Positions 8,666 through 16,431 of a stretch of DNA of 64,000 nucleotides are shown here, piece by piece. The first letter of the stretch is position 1; each line of letters begins with the position of its first letter. The stretch is from Phaeacidiphilus oryzae TH49. GTDB lineage: Bacteria > Actinomycetota > Actinomycetes > Streptomycetales > Streptomycetaceae. The DNA is taken from positions 6,467,801-6,531,800 of the forward strand of contig NZ_JQMQ01000005.1 of assembly GCF_000744815.1 (NCBI RefSeq). The letters run 5' to 3'. Made by a program: the position numbers and the translations under genes. The notes beneath the pieces were generated by a model that saw nothing but the letters and a program-made list of their open reading frames with translations, searched no databases and was not told the origin of the DNA.

Positions 8666-9280
8666 TCAGCCCCGCGGGCGGAGGGCGTCCACCAGCAGGT
8701 CGAGCAGCCGCGCGGTCTGCCCGGGGTCGTCGGTGGCGGCGGAGGTGGAGAGGACGACGCCGAGCAGCATGGAGGTGACGTCCTCGGGCGGAACGTCCGA
8801 GCGGAGCGTTCCGGTGGCCGCGCCCGCGGTCAGGAAGCCGGCGAGCGCGGCGGTGACCCGCTCGCGGGTGGCGGGGGTGGCGATCCGGCCGGAGGCCCAG
8901 CCGGCCCGCAGGGTGGCCATCATCCCGCGCTTGGTGGCGACGAACCGCGCATAGCGGTCCAGCCAGGCGCGCAGCGCGGCCTCCGGCTGCTGGGGCCGGT
9001 CGGCCAGCAGGGCCGGGGCGCTCGCCGTGACCTCGTCGAGCTCGGCCGCGTAGACGGCCTCCACCAGGGCCTCCCGGCTGGGGAAGTGGCGGTAGAGGGT
9101 GCCGATGCCGACCCCGGCCTCGCGGGCCACGGTCTCCAGTGGGACGGCGTCGCCCGAGCTGGTGAAGACCGCGCGGGCGGCCTCGACCAGCTTGTCGCGG
9201 TTGCGCCGCGCGTCGGCACGCCCGGGGCGCCCAGGGCGCGGGGCGATGGGCGGGTTCGGCGCGGAATCGGGCGGAGTCAA
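8666..9280 (-). CDS. TetR family transcriptional regulator
   Basis: About 204 residues. The helix-turn-helix reads 'VAREAGVGIGTLYRHFPSRE', followed by a helical ligand domain with 'PPEDVTSMLLGVVLS'. I chose the TTG at 9278-9280 because GGAGG lies 10 bp upstream and the protein then begins shortly before the conserved R-R-N-R-D-K-L helix. The frame stays open further upstream without homology. It is divergent from an aldo/keto reductase gene, with two copies of one inverted repeat between them, so it probably represses both itself and the reductase. Confidence 0.87.
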   Translation of the reverse strand: MTPPDSAPNPPIAPRPGRPGRADARRNRDKLVEAARAVFTSSGDAVPLETVAREAGVGIGTLYRHFPSREALVEAVYAAELDEVTASAPALLADRPQQPEAALRAWLDRYARFVATKRGMMATLRAGWASGRIATPATRERVTAALAGFLTAGAATGTLRSDVPPEDVTSMLLGVVLSTSAATDDPGQTARLLDLLVDALRPRG

Positions 9281-9282
9281 AG

Positions 9283-9331
9283 CGGAGGTTCCTCCGTTTC
9301 TGCTATCGTCGACTAGGCGGAGGTTCCTCCG
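9283..9331. promoter_or_regulatory. Twin operators between TetR and reductase genes
   Basis: CGGAGGTTCCTCCG occurs twice, at 9283-9296 and 9318-9331, 35 bp apart. Each copy has 6-bp inverted arms (CGGAGG/CCTCCG) around a TT centre. A TATCGT hexamer at 9304-9309, between them, could be the -10 box of the reductase promoter. The left copy also supplies the GGAGG in front of the TetR start, so repression could act on both transcription and translation. Confidence 0.75.
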
Positions 9332-9363
9332 CTTCGCCCATGGTCTCACGAGAGGGTGCTTCG

Positions 9364-10241
9364 ATGACATCCGCTGCACACCCAACCCCCGCCCCGGCGG
9401 CACCGGCCGGCTCGCCGGCCGCACCGTCTCCCGGATCGGCTACGGCGCCCTCCAGCTCCGGCGCTTCAACGAGGACCGCGCCTCGGCCGTCGCACTGATC
9501 CGGCGGGTGGTCGAGCTCGGTGTCGACCACATCGACACCGCCGAGTTCTACGACTGCGCCAACGAGGTGCTGCGCGAGGCGCTGCGGCCCGAGGACGGCG
9601 TCCTGGTCGTCAGCAAGGTCGGCGCCGACCCGGACCCCGGCGGCGACTTCCCCATCCGCCCGGCCCAGCGCCCGGAGCAGCTCCGGGCCAGTGTGGAGGA
9701 CAACCTCAAGAGCCTCGGGGTCGAGCAGGTCCCGGTGGTCAACCTGCGCCGGATGGACACCGGTCCGGGCCTGCGCGCCGAGGGCGACCAGATCGTCGAC
9801 CTGGACGACCAGCTCGCCGAGATGACCGCACTGCGCGACGAGGGCAAGATCGGCGCGATCGGTCTGGGCAGTGTGGACATCGAGGGCCTCCGCCGGGCGC
9901 TCCCGGCCGGGATCGTCTGCGTGCAGAACTCCTACAGCCTGGTGTCCCGGGAGAACGAGGACATGCTGGAGCTCTGCCGCGCCGAGGGCATCGCCTGGGT
10001 GCCGTTCTTCCCCCTCGGTGGGACCTTCCCCGACCACCCCAAGGTGGCCGAGCAGCCCGCGGTGCGCGCCGCCGCCGAGCGCCTCGGCGCCACCCCGCAG
10101 CAGGTCGGCCTCGCCTGGATCCTCCACCGCGCCCCGAACACCCTCCTCATCCCCGGCACCGCCGACCCCGCTCACCTGGAGGCGAACGTCGCGGCCGGCT
10201 CGCTGACCCTGGACGCGGAGGCGCTGGCCGCCCTCGGCTGA
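9364..10241 (+). CDS. Aldo/keto reductase, apparent frameshift near the N terminus
   Basis: The body, from about 9420, reads 'TVSRIGYGALQL...', then 'HIDTAEFYDCANEVLREAL', an SK motif in 'VLVVSKVG', and a C-terminal 'GLAWILHRAPNTLLIPGT'. This is an AKR (pyridoxal reductase/oxidoreductase-like) TIM barrel using NADPH. The natural start, ATG 9364 after AGAGGG, is one frame away. One extra base in the C runs at about 9388-9400 joins MTSAAHPTP to the barrel. The usual catalytic His of the 'HR' motif is replaced by a 'NLRRMD' segment. It is divergent from and probably controlled by the TetR protein at 8666-9280. Confidence 0.75.
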
Positions 10242-10366
10242 TCCGGTCGGCCGATGCCGTCGGCCCATGGAAATGGGGGCTTTCGTCCCGGGTTGCGAGG
10301 TTTCGGTACGGCCAAGAGAGTGAGCAGAGACCGCTGACCGATGGAGAGAGAGCAAGAGGAGTCACG

Positions 10367-10879
10367 ATGACCACCACCACCGCCACCTCCGGCAAGCGCC
10401 GCACCGAGGCCGACGCCTCGGTGGGCTTCACGGCGAGCCGGCATCTGGCCGAGGCGCTGCAGCAGGTCCTGGTGGACCTGGTGGAGCTGCATCTGCAGGG
10501 CAAGCAGGCGCACTGGAACGTCATCGGCCACAACTTCCGCGATCTCCACCTCCAACTGGACGAGGTGGTCGACGAGGCCCGCGGGCAGAGCGACACCATC
10601 GCCGAGCGGATGCGGGCCCTGGGCGCCGTCCCGGACGCCCGTACCGACGTGGTGGCGGCGACCACCACGCTGCCGGCCTTCCCGGAGGGCGAGCTGGACG
10701 TGCCGAAGGTGGTCGACCTGACCGCCACCCGGCTGCACGCCGCGGCCGACACCTGCCGCAAGGTGCACGACGGGGTCGACTCCGAGGACCCGACCACCGC
10801 CGACCAGCTCCACCAGATCATCGAGAACCTGGAGAAGCTCGCCTGGATGGTCCGCGCGGAGAACCGCAGCACGGCCTGA
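10367..10879 (+). CDS. dps: Dps family DNA-binding ferritin-like protein
   Basis: 170 residues. The intersubunit ferroxidase residues are visible in 'GKQAHWNVIGHNFRDLHLQLDEVVDEA': His, then His/Asp/Glu spaced as in Dps. The N-terminal tail has Lys/Arg residues (SGKRRTEADAS) that may bind DNA. Dps dodecamers oxidise and store iron with peroxide and protect DNA in stationary phase. The ATG follows GAGGAG by about 6 bp. It is monocistronic, with a hairpin terminator at 10903-10940. Confidence 0.93.
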   Translation: MTTTTATSGKRRTEADASVGFTASRHLAEALQQVLVDLVELHLQGKQAHWNVIGHNFRDLHLQLDEVVDEARGQSDTIAERMRALGAVPDARTDVVAATTTLPAFPEGELDVPKVVDLTATRLHAAADTCRKVHDGVDSEDPTTADQLHQIIENLEKLAWMVRAENRSTA

Positions 10880-10902
10880 CGAAGACGGCGGAACCGCACC
10901 AC

Positions 10903-10940
10903 CGGCGCCCGGGACGGACACACCACCGTCCCGGGCGCCG
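10903..10940. terminator. Hairpin terminator, dps and convergent operon
   Basis: Perfect 15-bp stem (CGGCGCCCGGGACGG / CCGTCCCGGGCGCCG) with an 8-base loop. It lies 23 bp after the dps stop and 36 bp beyond the end of the convergent operon, so it can serve both strands. No U tract follows, as is usual in streptomycetes. Confidence 0.8.
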
Positions 10941-10976
10941 CGCGCGTCCGGCCGCGCGGCGGGGCCCCGCCCCGGC

Positions 10977-11972
10977 TCAGATCACGAAGGACTCCAGCGT
11001 CTCCGGAGCGAACAGCTCCTCCGGCCGGTACTCCCGCGCCGAGAGGCCCTGCTCGTGGTGGTAGCGGAGGAAGGCGGAGAGCGTGCGGCGGTTGGCCTCG
11101 TCGAGGCCGTAGGACCAGAAGTCCCCGCCCAGCAGCTCGCGCGCCTCCTCCAGCTGGGGGATCAGCCAGGGCAGCATGAAGCGGAGCGCCGAGGTGTCGT
11201 AGAGGGCGTCGCGAGCCGCGTCCTTGGCCGCGGTGAACGCCTTGTACAGGGATTGCGCGACCCACGGGTGGCGCTCGTAGACGTCCCGGCGGACGACGGC
11301 GACATGCATGATCGGAAAGATCCCGGTCCGCGACCAGTAGTCCTGCTCCGCCGCGACCACGTCCGGGAAGAGCCGGCGGACCCGCGGGTCGCCGGCCGCG
11401 AACGGGGAGGGGACGCGCGGGGTGCAGAGGGCGTCGATCCCGCCCTCGGCCAGCAGTTCGGAGAGCGTACGGCCCTCGGGGGCGCGGGTGAGCCGGATCG
11501 ACTCCGGCAGATCGATCCCGGCCTTCTCCGGGCGGCCGGTGGCCTCCTGCCCGCCCGTCACATGCTCGACCGAGTCGACCGGCACGCCGTACTCGTCGGC
11601 CAGCACCCCGCGCATCCAGACGCAGGCGGTGAGCTGGTACTCGGGCGTGCCGACCCGTTTTCCGCGCAGGTCGGCGGGGGAGTCGACGCCTGCGTCCCGG
11701 TGGACGTAGAGCGAGCTGTGCCGGAACATCCGGGAGGGGAAGACCGGCAGGGCCACGAAGGGCGAGGGGTCCTGACGGAGCGACAGCACATAGGAGGAGA
11801 GGGAGAGTTCGGCGACCTCGAACTCCTGGTGCCGCATCATCCGGAAGAAGGTCTCCTCCACCGGCAGCCGCAGGCAGGTGAGGTCGATGCCGTCCGGGCG
11901 GACGGCGCCCTCGGCGAGGGCCCGGGTGCGGTCGTAGTCGCCGCAGGCGAGGGTGAGTCGGAGCCGGGACAT
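10977..11972 (-). CDS. 4,5-dihydroxyphthalate decarboxylase-like (Pht5-like) protein
   Basis: 331 residues. The opening 'LTLACGDYDRTRALAEG' followed by 'EFEVAELSLSSYVLS', 'ALPVFPSRMFRHSSLYV' and 'GKRVGTPEYQLTACVWMRG' is the pattern of the Pht5 family. That family has a periplasmic-binding-protein fold but decarboxylates 4,5-dihydroxyphthalate to protocatechuate. There is no signal peptide, so it is cytoplasmic, which favours an enzyme over a transport protein. It is the last gene of the operon adh-ligK-ligJ-pht5-like. The real substrate may be a different ortho-dihydroxy aromatic acid. Confidence 0.8.
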   Translation of the reverse strand: MSRLRLTLACGDYDRTRALAEGAVRPDGIDLTCLRLPVEETFFRMMRHQEFEVAELSLSSYVLSLRQDPSPFVALPVFPSRMFRHSSLYVHRDAGVDSPADLRGKRVGTPEYQLTACVWMRGVLADEYGVPVDSVEHVTGGQEATGRPEKAGIDLPESIRLTRAPEGRTLSELLAEGGIDALCTPRVPSPFAAGDPRVRRLFPDVVAAEQDYWSRTGIFPIMHVAVVRRDVYERHPWVAQSLYKAFTAAKDAARDALYDTSALRFMLPWLIPQLEEARELLGGDFWSYGLDEANRRTLSAFLRYHHEQGLSAREYRPEELFAPETLESFVI

Positions 11973-11982
11973 GGGGGAGCGG

Positions 11983-13002
11983 TCACCGTCCTTCCGCGGT
12001 CAGCCGGGCGTGGAGGCGCGGGTACACCCGGCGGGCGTTCGCCTCGAATATCGACTCCCGTTCCCCGGCGCTCAGTTCCAGCCGGTCCAGGTACCGCTTG
12101 GTGTCGTCCCAGGCGATTCCGGTGGCCGGATCGGCGCCGCGGACCGCGCCCAGCATCTCGGAGGCGAAGAGGATGTTCTCCGCCGGGACGACCTTCCGCA
12201 GCAGTTCGATACCGGGTTGGTGGTAGACGCAGGTGTCGAAGTACACGTTGCGCAGCAGCTCGGCCGGGTCCGGCCGGCCGAGCCGCATGGCCAGCCCCCG
12301 GTAGCGCCCCCAGTGGTACGGCACGGCGCCGCCGCCGTGCGGGATCACCAGGCGGAGGCCGGGGAAGCGTTGGAACAGGTCGTCCTCCACCAGCTGCATG
12401 AAGACCGAGGTGTCGGCGTTGAGGTAGTGGGCGCCGAGGGTGTGGGCGTTCGGGTTGCAGGAGCCGGAGACGTGCACCATGGCCGGGACGTCCAGCTCCT
12501 CCAGGGCCTCGTAGAGCGGGTACCAGTACGGGTCGGTGAGCGGGAGGGTCTGCCAGTTCCCGCCGGAGGGGTCGGGGTTGAGGTTGGCCCCGACGAAGCC
12601 CAACTCCTCGACGCAGCGACGGAGTTCGGCCACCACCGGGGCGAGGTCGCCACCCGGCGTCTGGGGCAGCTGGGCGGCCGAGGCGAAGTGGGCGGGGAAG
12701 AGCCGCTCCACCCGGTGCACCAGGTCGTTGCTCGCCCGCGCCCAGGCGGTGGCGGTGGCCTGGTCGGTGAGGTGGTGGCCCATCGAGGAGGCGCGCGGGG
12801 AGAAGACCATCAGGTCGCCGCCGCGCTCGCGGAGCAGCTTCAGCTGGTGGCGCTCGACGCTCTCGCGGATCTCCTCGTCGCTGACGGCGGCGGGGGAGGG
12901 GACCGGTCGCGAAGGGTCGTCCAGGCGGGCCAACTGGGCGTCCCGATAGGCCTGGTGGGCGGCCGGGGCGGTGGTGAAATGGCCGTGGACGTCGATGATC
13001 AT
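11983..13002 (-). CDS. ligJ: 4-oxalomesaconate hydratase (LigJ-type amidohydrolase)
   Basis: 339 residues. 'MIIDVHGHFTTAPAAHQAY', 'LMVFSPRASSMGHHL', 'FVGANLNPDPSGG', 'HYLNADTSVFMQLV', 'VIPHGGGAVPYHWGR' and 'ILFASEMLGAVRG' match remembered LigJ of the protocatechuate 4,5-cleavage pathway almost segment by segment. The amidohydrolase metal ligands (HGH, the central His residues, a late acidic residue) are present. LigJ hydrates 4-oxalomesaconate to 4-carboxy-4-hydroxy-2-oxoadipate, the substrate of the aldolase encoded immediately upstream. The start overlaps that gene's stop (ATGA). Cytoplasmic. Confidence 0.9.
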   Translation of the reverse strand: MIIDVHGHFTTAPAAHQAYRDAQLARLDDPSRPVPSPAAVSDEEIRESVERHQLKLLRERGGDLMVFSPRASSMGHHLTDQATATAWARASNDLVHRVERLFPAHFASAAQLPQTPGGDLAPVVAELRRCVEELGFVGANLNPDPSGGNWQTLPLTDPYWYPLYEALEELDVPAMVHVSGSCNPNAHTLGAHYLNADTSVFMQLVEDDLFQRFPGLRLVIPHGGGAVPYHWGRYRGLAMRLGRPDPAELLRNVYFDTCVYHQPGIELLRKVVPAENILFASEMLGAVRGADPATGIAWDDTKRYLDRLELSAGERESIFEANARRVYPRLHARLTAEGR

Positions 13003-13709
13003 CGAGGGTCCTCCGCGGGTTTCGCCGTCTCCGGATGGTCGACGTAGACGAGTCCCTTGCGGGCCAGCCGCTCGCGCATTCCGTTGACGTCCAGGCCCAG
13101 TTCGCCTGCGGCGTACCTGCGGCGCAGGGCGGCCTCCTTCTCCTCGCGGGCCCGGGAGGCGGCCAGCACCTCGGCGGCCCGCAGGCGCGGAACCACCACC
13201 ACGCCGTCGTCGTCGGCGAGCAGTACGTCGCCGGCCTCGACCCGCTGGCCGGCGCAGACCAGCGGCAGGTTGACGTCGCCCAGCGTCTCCTTGACCGTGC
13301 CCAGCGCGGAGACGTGCCGGGCCCACACGGGGAAGCCCATCCGCCGGAGGTCGGCGACGTCCCGGCAGCCGCCGTCGATCACCAGGCCGCGCACCCCGTG
13401 GGCGCGGGCCGAGGTGGCCAGCAGGTCGCCGAAGTAGCCGCCGGTGGACGGCGAGGTGGGCGCGACGACCAGGATGTCGCCCTCCCGGCACTGCTCGACC
13501 GCCACATGCACCATCCAGTTGTCGGCCGGCGCCACGCTGACCGTGACGGCGGTGCCGGCGATCCTGGCGCCGGGCCAGACCGGGCGCAGCGCGGGATCCA
13601 GCAGGCCGGTGCGGCCCTGGGCCTCGTGGACGGTCGCGACGCCGAACTCGGAGAGGGCGTCCACCACTGCGGGCTCGGGGCGCGGGGGGTTGCGGATCAC
13701 GGTGCTCAT
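12999..13709 (-). CDS. ligK: 4-carboxy-4-hydroxy-2-oxoadipate aldolase (LigK/RraA-like)
   Basis: 236 residues of the HMG/CHA aldolase-RraA fold. 'ATVHEAQGRTG' starts the N-terminal part; 'GGYFGDLLATSA' and 'GLVIDGGCRDVADLRRMGFPVWAR' carry the conserved Gly-rich loop, the metal-binding Asp and the catalytic Arg; 'GDVLLADDDGVVVVP' closes the site. The enzyme splits 4-carboxy-4-hydroxy-2-oxoadipate to pyruvate and oxaloacetate and usually also decarboxylates oxaloacetate. It overlaps ligJ downstream and the zinc dehydrogenase upstream (13706-13709), so the three are translationally coupled. Confidence 0.9.
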   Translation of the reverse strand: MSTVIRNPPRPEPAVVDALSEFGVATVHEAQGRTGLLDPALRPVWPGARIAGTAVTVSVAPADNWMVHVAVEQCREGDILVVAPTSPSTGGYFGDLLATSARAHGVRGLVIDGGCRDVADLRRMGFPVWARHVSALGTVKETLGDVNLPLVCAGQRVEAGDVLLADDDGVVVVPRLRAAEVLAASRAREEKEAALRRRYAAGELGLDVNGMRERLARKGLVYVDHPETAKPAEDPR

Positions 13710-14848
13710 GCGGCCTCCGCCTCCCGGGGGGCGCCCCAGGGCAGCAGCGAGACATGGATGACGTCGCCCAGCTCCTCGGCGAGTTCGCCGCCCACGGCCC
13801 GGATCGCCCGGTCGGCGCCGCCGAGGTCGAAGGTGTGGGTGCCGAGGCGCTCCAACGGGTAGCGCCGCGAGGCGAGTTGGTCCAGGGCCAGTTCGCATGA
13901 GCGGTAGCTGTGGCCGCGCGCGCTGCGCAGGCTGATCGACTTCTCGGTGAGCTTCTTCAGCGGGAAGTCCGGGAAGGCGGCCAGCTCGCCCTGGACCACC
14001 ATGGTGCCCTCGCGGCGCTTGAGGGCGTCGATGCCCAGCAGGACGGGGGCGGTCCCCGCGCCTGAGGTGCAGTCCAGCACCACGTCGACACCTCGACCGC
14101 CGGTGATCTCGCGGATCCGCTCCAGCGGGTCGTCGGTCAGCACGTCGATGGTGTCGGTGGCGCCCAACTCCTCGGCCAGCGCCAGGCGGGCGGCGTCCCG
14201 GGTGGTGCCGGTGACGATGATCCGGGCGGCGCCGGCCTGGTGGCAGGCCACCACCTGGGACAGCCCCTGCTGGCCGGGGCCCTGGATCAGGACGGTGGAG
14301 GCATAGCCGACCCCGCCGGTGACCAGCGCCCACTCGATGCCGTTGGAGAGCGGGGTGACCAGGCCGGCCAGCTCGGCGGTGACGTTGCCCGGGACCCGGT
14401 GGGTGACCGCGTTCCAGGGCAGGTAGAGGTACTGGGAGAAGCCGCCCCACAGGTGGTACGGGTGCTCCGCCGAGGTGTAGCCGTAGCGGCGGGCGTCGGG
14501 GTTGGTGCGCCAGTCGGTGAGCTCGCAGTGGCGGTACTCGCCGGCGTGGCACCAGTCGCAGCGGAAGCAGCCCACATAGTGCTCGACGAAGACCCGGTCG
14601 CCCTCGACCAGGCCCTTGCGCGCGGTGAACTCCCGGCCGGCGCGGGCGATCACGCCGACGTTCTCATGCCCCATGATCACCGGGTCCTCGAACGGAGGCT
14701 TCCGGTACATCTTCACGTCGGTGCCGCAGATCCCCGCGACCTCGACCTTCAACAGGGCCCCGTCCGGGGGCACTTCGGGCATCGCGAACTCACGCAGCTC
14801 GGTGGTACGCGGGGCGGTGCGCACCGCCGCAAGAACGGTCTCGGCCAA
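13706..14848 (-). CDS. Zinc-dependent alcohol/diol dehydrogenase (MDR family)
   Basis: About 380 residues. GICGTD and GHEN hold the catalytic zinc ligands. 'CFRCDWCHAGEYRHC' supplies the four structural-zinc Cys. 'IQGPGQQGLSQVVACH' is the nucleotide-binding Gly motif. The TTG at 14846-14848 is preferred as start because AGGAG lies about 7 bp upstream and the homologous part begins there; the frame extends 16 codons further without it. First gene of an operon with ligK, ligJ and the Pht5-like gene. It may oxidise a cis-dihydrodiol made by the Rieske oxygenase, although such dehydrogenases are usually SDRs. Confidence 0.85.
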   Translation of the reverse strand: MAETVLAAVRTAPRTTELREFAMPEVPPDGALLKVEVAGICGTDVKMYRKPPFEDPVIMGHENVGVIARAGREFTARKGLVEGDRVFVEHYVGCFRCDWCHAGEYRHCELTDWRTNPDARRYGYTSAEHPYHLWGGFSQYLYLPWNAVTHRVPGNVTAELAGLVTPLSNGIEWALVTGGVGYASTVLIQGPGQQGLSQVVACHQAGAARIIVTGTTRDAARLALAEELGATDTIDVLTDDPLERIREITGGRGVDVVLDCTSGAGTAPVLLGIDALKRREGTMVVQGELAAFPDFPLKKLTEKSISLRSARGHSYRSCELALDQLASRRYPLERLGTHTFDLGGADRAIRAVGGELAEELGDVIHVSLLPWGAPREAEAA

Positions 14849-14905
14849 CGGACTTCTCCTCGGTCTCCTCAGCGGGCGGTCGGGCTCTCGGCTCACCGTA
14901 GCCTA

Positions 14906-14924
14906 TGGACTAATGGCCTGACCA
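14906..14924. promoter_or_regulatory. Operator-like site A, divergent promoter
   Basis: On the minus strand it reads TGGTCAGGCCATTAGTCCA. It is one of several related 19-bp sites in the catabolic locus (TGG-N5-CCA followed by NTNAG-N-CCA). It lies between the dehydrogenase operon and the divergent Pht5-like gene and overlaps or abuts candidate -10 boxes (TAGCCT at 14899-14904 and the opposing TAGGCT). Confidence 0.65.
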
Positions 14925-14939
14925 TGCTACCTTTCGAGC

Positions 14940-15902
14940 ATGGCTGACACCGATCGGGAACTGCTGCTGCGGACGGTCACCCGCACGCAGGGCGCCAACG
15001 CGGCGCTCAAGGACGGGGGCGTGGAGCCGAAGGGCTTCCGCTTCGACTTCGAGGAGGTGCCGGTGCTGGTACAGGGCTTCCGGCGGATGGTCCGCGGACT
15101 CGAGTTCGACGTCAGCGAGATGGCGCTGACCACGTATCTGGTCGCCAAGGCGCACGGAGTGCGGTTCACCGCGCTGCCGGTCTTCCTGGTCCGCGGCTTC
15201 CACCACGGCGCGATCCGCTACGACCCGAGGTCGAGCGAGGTGCGCGGACCGGCGGACCTGGCCGGCCGGCGGGTCGGGGTCAACCGCGGCTACACGGTCA
15301 CCACCGGGGTGTGGGCGCGGTCGGTGCTCGCCGAGGAGCACGGCGTCGACCTGGACGGGATCACCTGGGTCTGCTCCGGGGACGAGCACGTCGAGGCCTA
15401 CCGGCCGCCGGCCAACGTGGTCTCCGAGCCCGGTGCCGACCTGGTCGAGCGGGTCCTCTCCGGGGAGCTCGCGGCGGTGGTCGGCGCCGGCGCCGACGAC
15501 CCGAGGCTGGCCCCCCTCATCCCGGACCCGGAGGAGGCCGGGCTCGCGGCCCTCCGCTCCCGAGGCCACTACCCGATCAACCACCTGGTGGTGGTGCGGG
15601 ACGAACTCCTCGAACGGGAGCCCTGGCTGGCCCCGGAGATCTTCGACACCTTCGCCCGCGCCAAGCGGTGCTACGTCGAGCGGCTGCGTGCCGGAGCGAT
15701 CGAGTCCCCCTCCCGGAGCGACCGCCTGCTGCGGCGGGTGATGGAGGCCACCGGCGGCCGCGACCCCCTCCCGTACGGGGTCGAGCTGAACCGGGCGGTC
15801 CTCGCGGAGCTCCAGCGGCATGCCGTGGCCCAGCACATCCTGGACCGGCCGCTCCCGCTGACGGAGCTGTTCGCCGCCGGCACCCTCGACCTGTCCGCCT
15901 GA
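14940..15902 (+). CDS. Second Pht5-like protein (decarboxylase or binding-protein fold)
   Basis: 320 residues, a distant paralogue of the protein at 10977-11972. Shared segments are 'GLEFDVSEMALTTYL', 'ALPVFLVRGFHHGAI', 'DLAGRRVGVNRGYTVTTGVWAR' and 'HYPINHLVVV'. There is no signal peptide or lipobox. The Pht5 family includes 4,5-dihydroxyphthalate decarboxylases and uncharacterised relatives. Two copies in one locus suggest two decarboxylation steps or two substrates. The ATG follows the divergent promoter with operator A, and the stop overlaps the next gene (TGATG). Confidence 0.72.
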   Translation: MADTDRELLLRTVTRTQGANAALKDGGVEPKGFRFDFEEVPVLVQGFRRMVRGLEFDVSEMALTTYLVAKAHGVRFTALPVFLVRGFHHGAIRYDPRSSEVRGPADLAGRRVGVNRGYTVTTGVWARSVLAEEHGVDLDGITWVCSGDEHVEAYRPPANVVSEPGADLVERVLSGELAAVVGAGADDPRLAPLIPDPEEAGLAALRSRGHYPINHLVVVRDELLEREPWLAPEIFDTFARAKRCYVERLRAGAIESPSRSDRLLRRVMEATGGRDPLPYGVELNRAVLAELQRHAVAQHILDRPLPLTELFAAGTLDLSA

Positions 15903-16351
15903 TGCGGATCGCGATCGCCGCCGACCACAACGGCTGGGCGCTCCGGGACCGCCTGGCCGAGCGGCTCCGTGCGGACGGCCACACCGTCCACGACCTGGGC
16001 GGGCGACCCGACCCGGACGGCGGGCGGGTGGTCGACTATCCGCCGCTGTGCGCCGCGGTCTGCGCGGAGGTGACCGCCGGCCGCGCGGACCGCGGCATCG
16101 TCCTCGGCGGCAGCGGCCTCGGCGAGACCATCGCCTGCAACAAGGTGCGCGGCATCCGGGCCGGCCTCTGCCACGACGAGTGGAGCGCGCGGATCTCCCG
16201 CGCCAACAACGACTCCAACGTGCTGGTGCTGGCCGCGAAGCGGCTGCCGCAGGAGACCGCCGAGTCCCTCACGGCGACCTGGCTGACCACCGCCTTCAAG
16301 GGCGGCGTCCACGCCCGCCGCCTCGCGCAGATCGCCGAACTGGAGCGCTGA
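15902..16351 (+). CDS. RpiB/LacA/LacB family sugar-phosphate isomerase-like protein
   Basis: 149 residues. 'IAIAADHNGWALRDRL', 'DYPPLCAAV', 'GIVLGGSGLGETIACNKV' and 'GLCHDEWSARISRANNDSNVLVL' are RpiB-fold hallmarks. The base that is Cys in E. coli-type RpiB is absent; the Glu of 'GSGLGE' sits where actinobacterial RpiB uses Glu. The start overlaps the stop of the Pht5-like gene, so it belongs to the catabolic unit. A role as an isomerase of a pathway intermediate is possible, but ribose-5-phosphate isomerisation cannot be excluded. Confidence 0.8.
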   Translation: MRIAIAADHNGWALRDRLAERLRADGHTVHDLGGRPDPDGGRVVDYPPLCAAVCAEVTAGRADRGIVLGGSGLGETIACNKVRGIRAGLCHDEWSARISRANNDSNVLVLAAKRLPQETAESLTATWLTTAFKGGVHARRLAQIAELER

Positions 16352-16431
16352 CCGCAGCCGGCGGCGGAGGAGCGGGCGCGCCCCCACCGTCGCCGGTACG
16401 GCTGGACGGCGGCCCAGCGCCCGCCGCCGCG

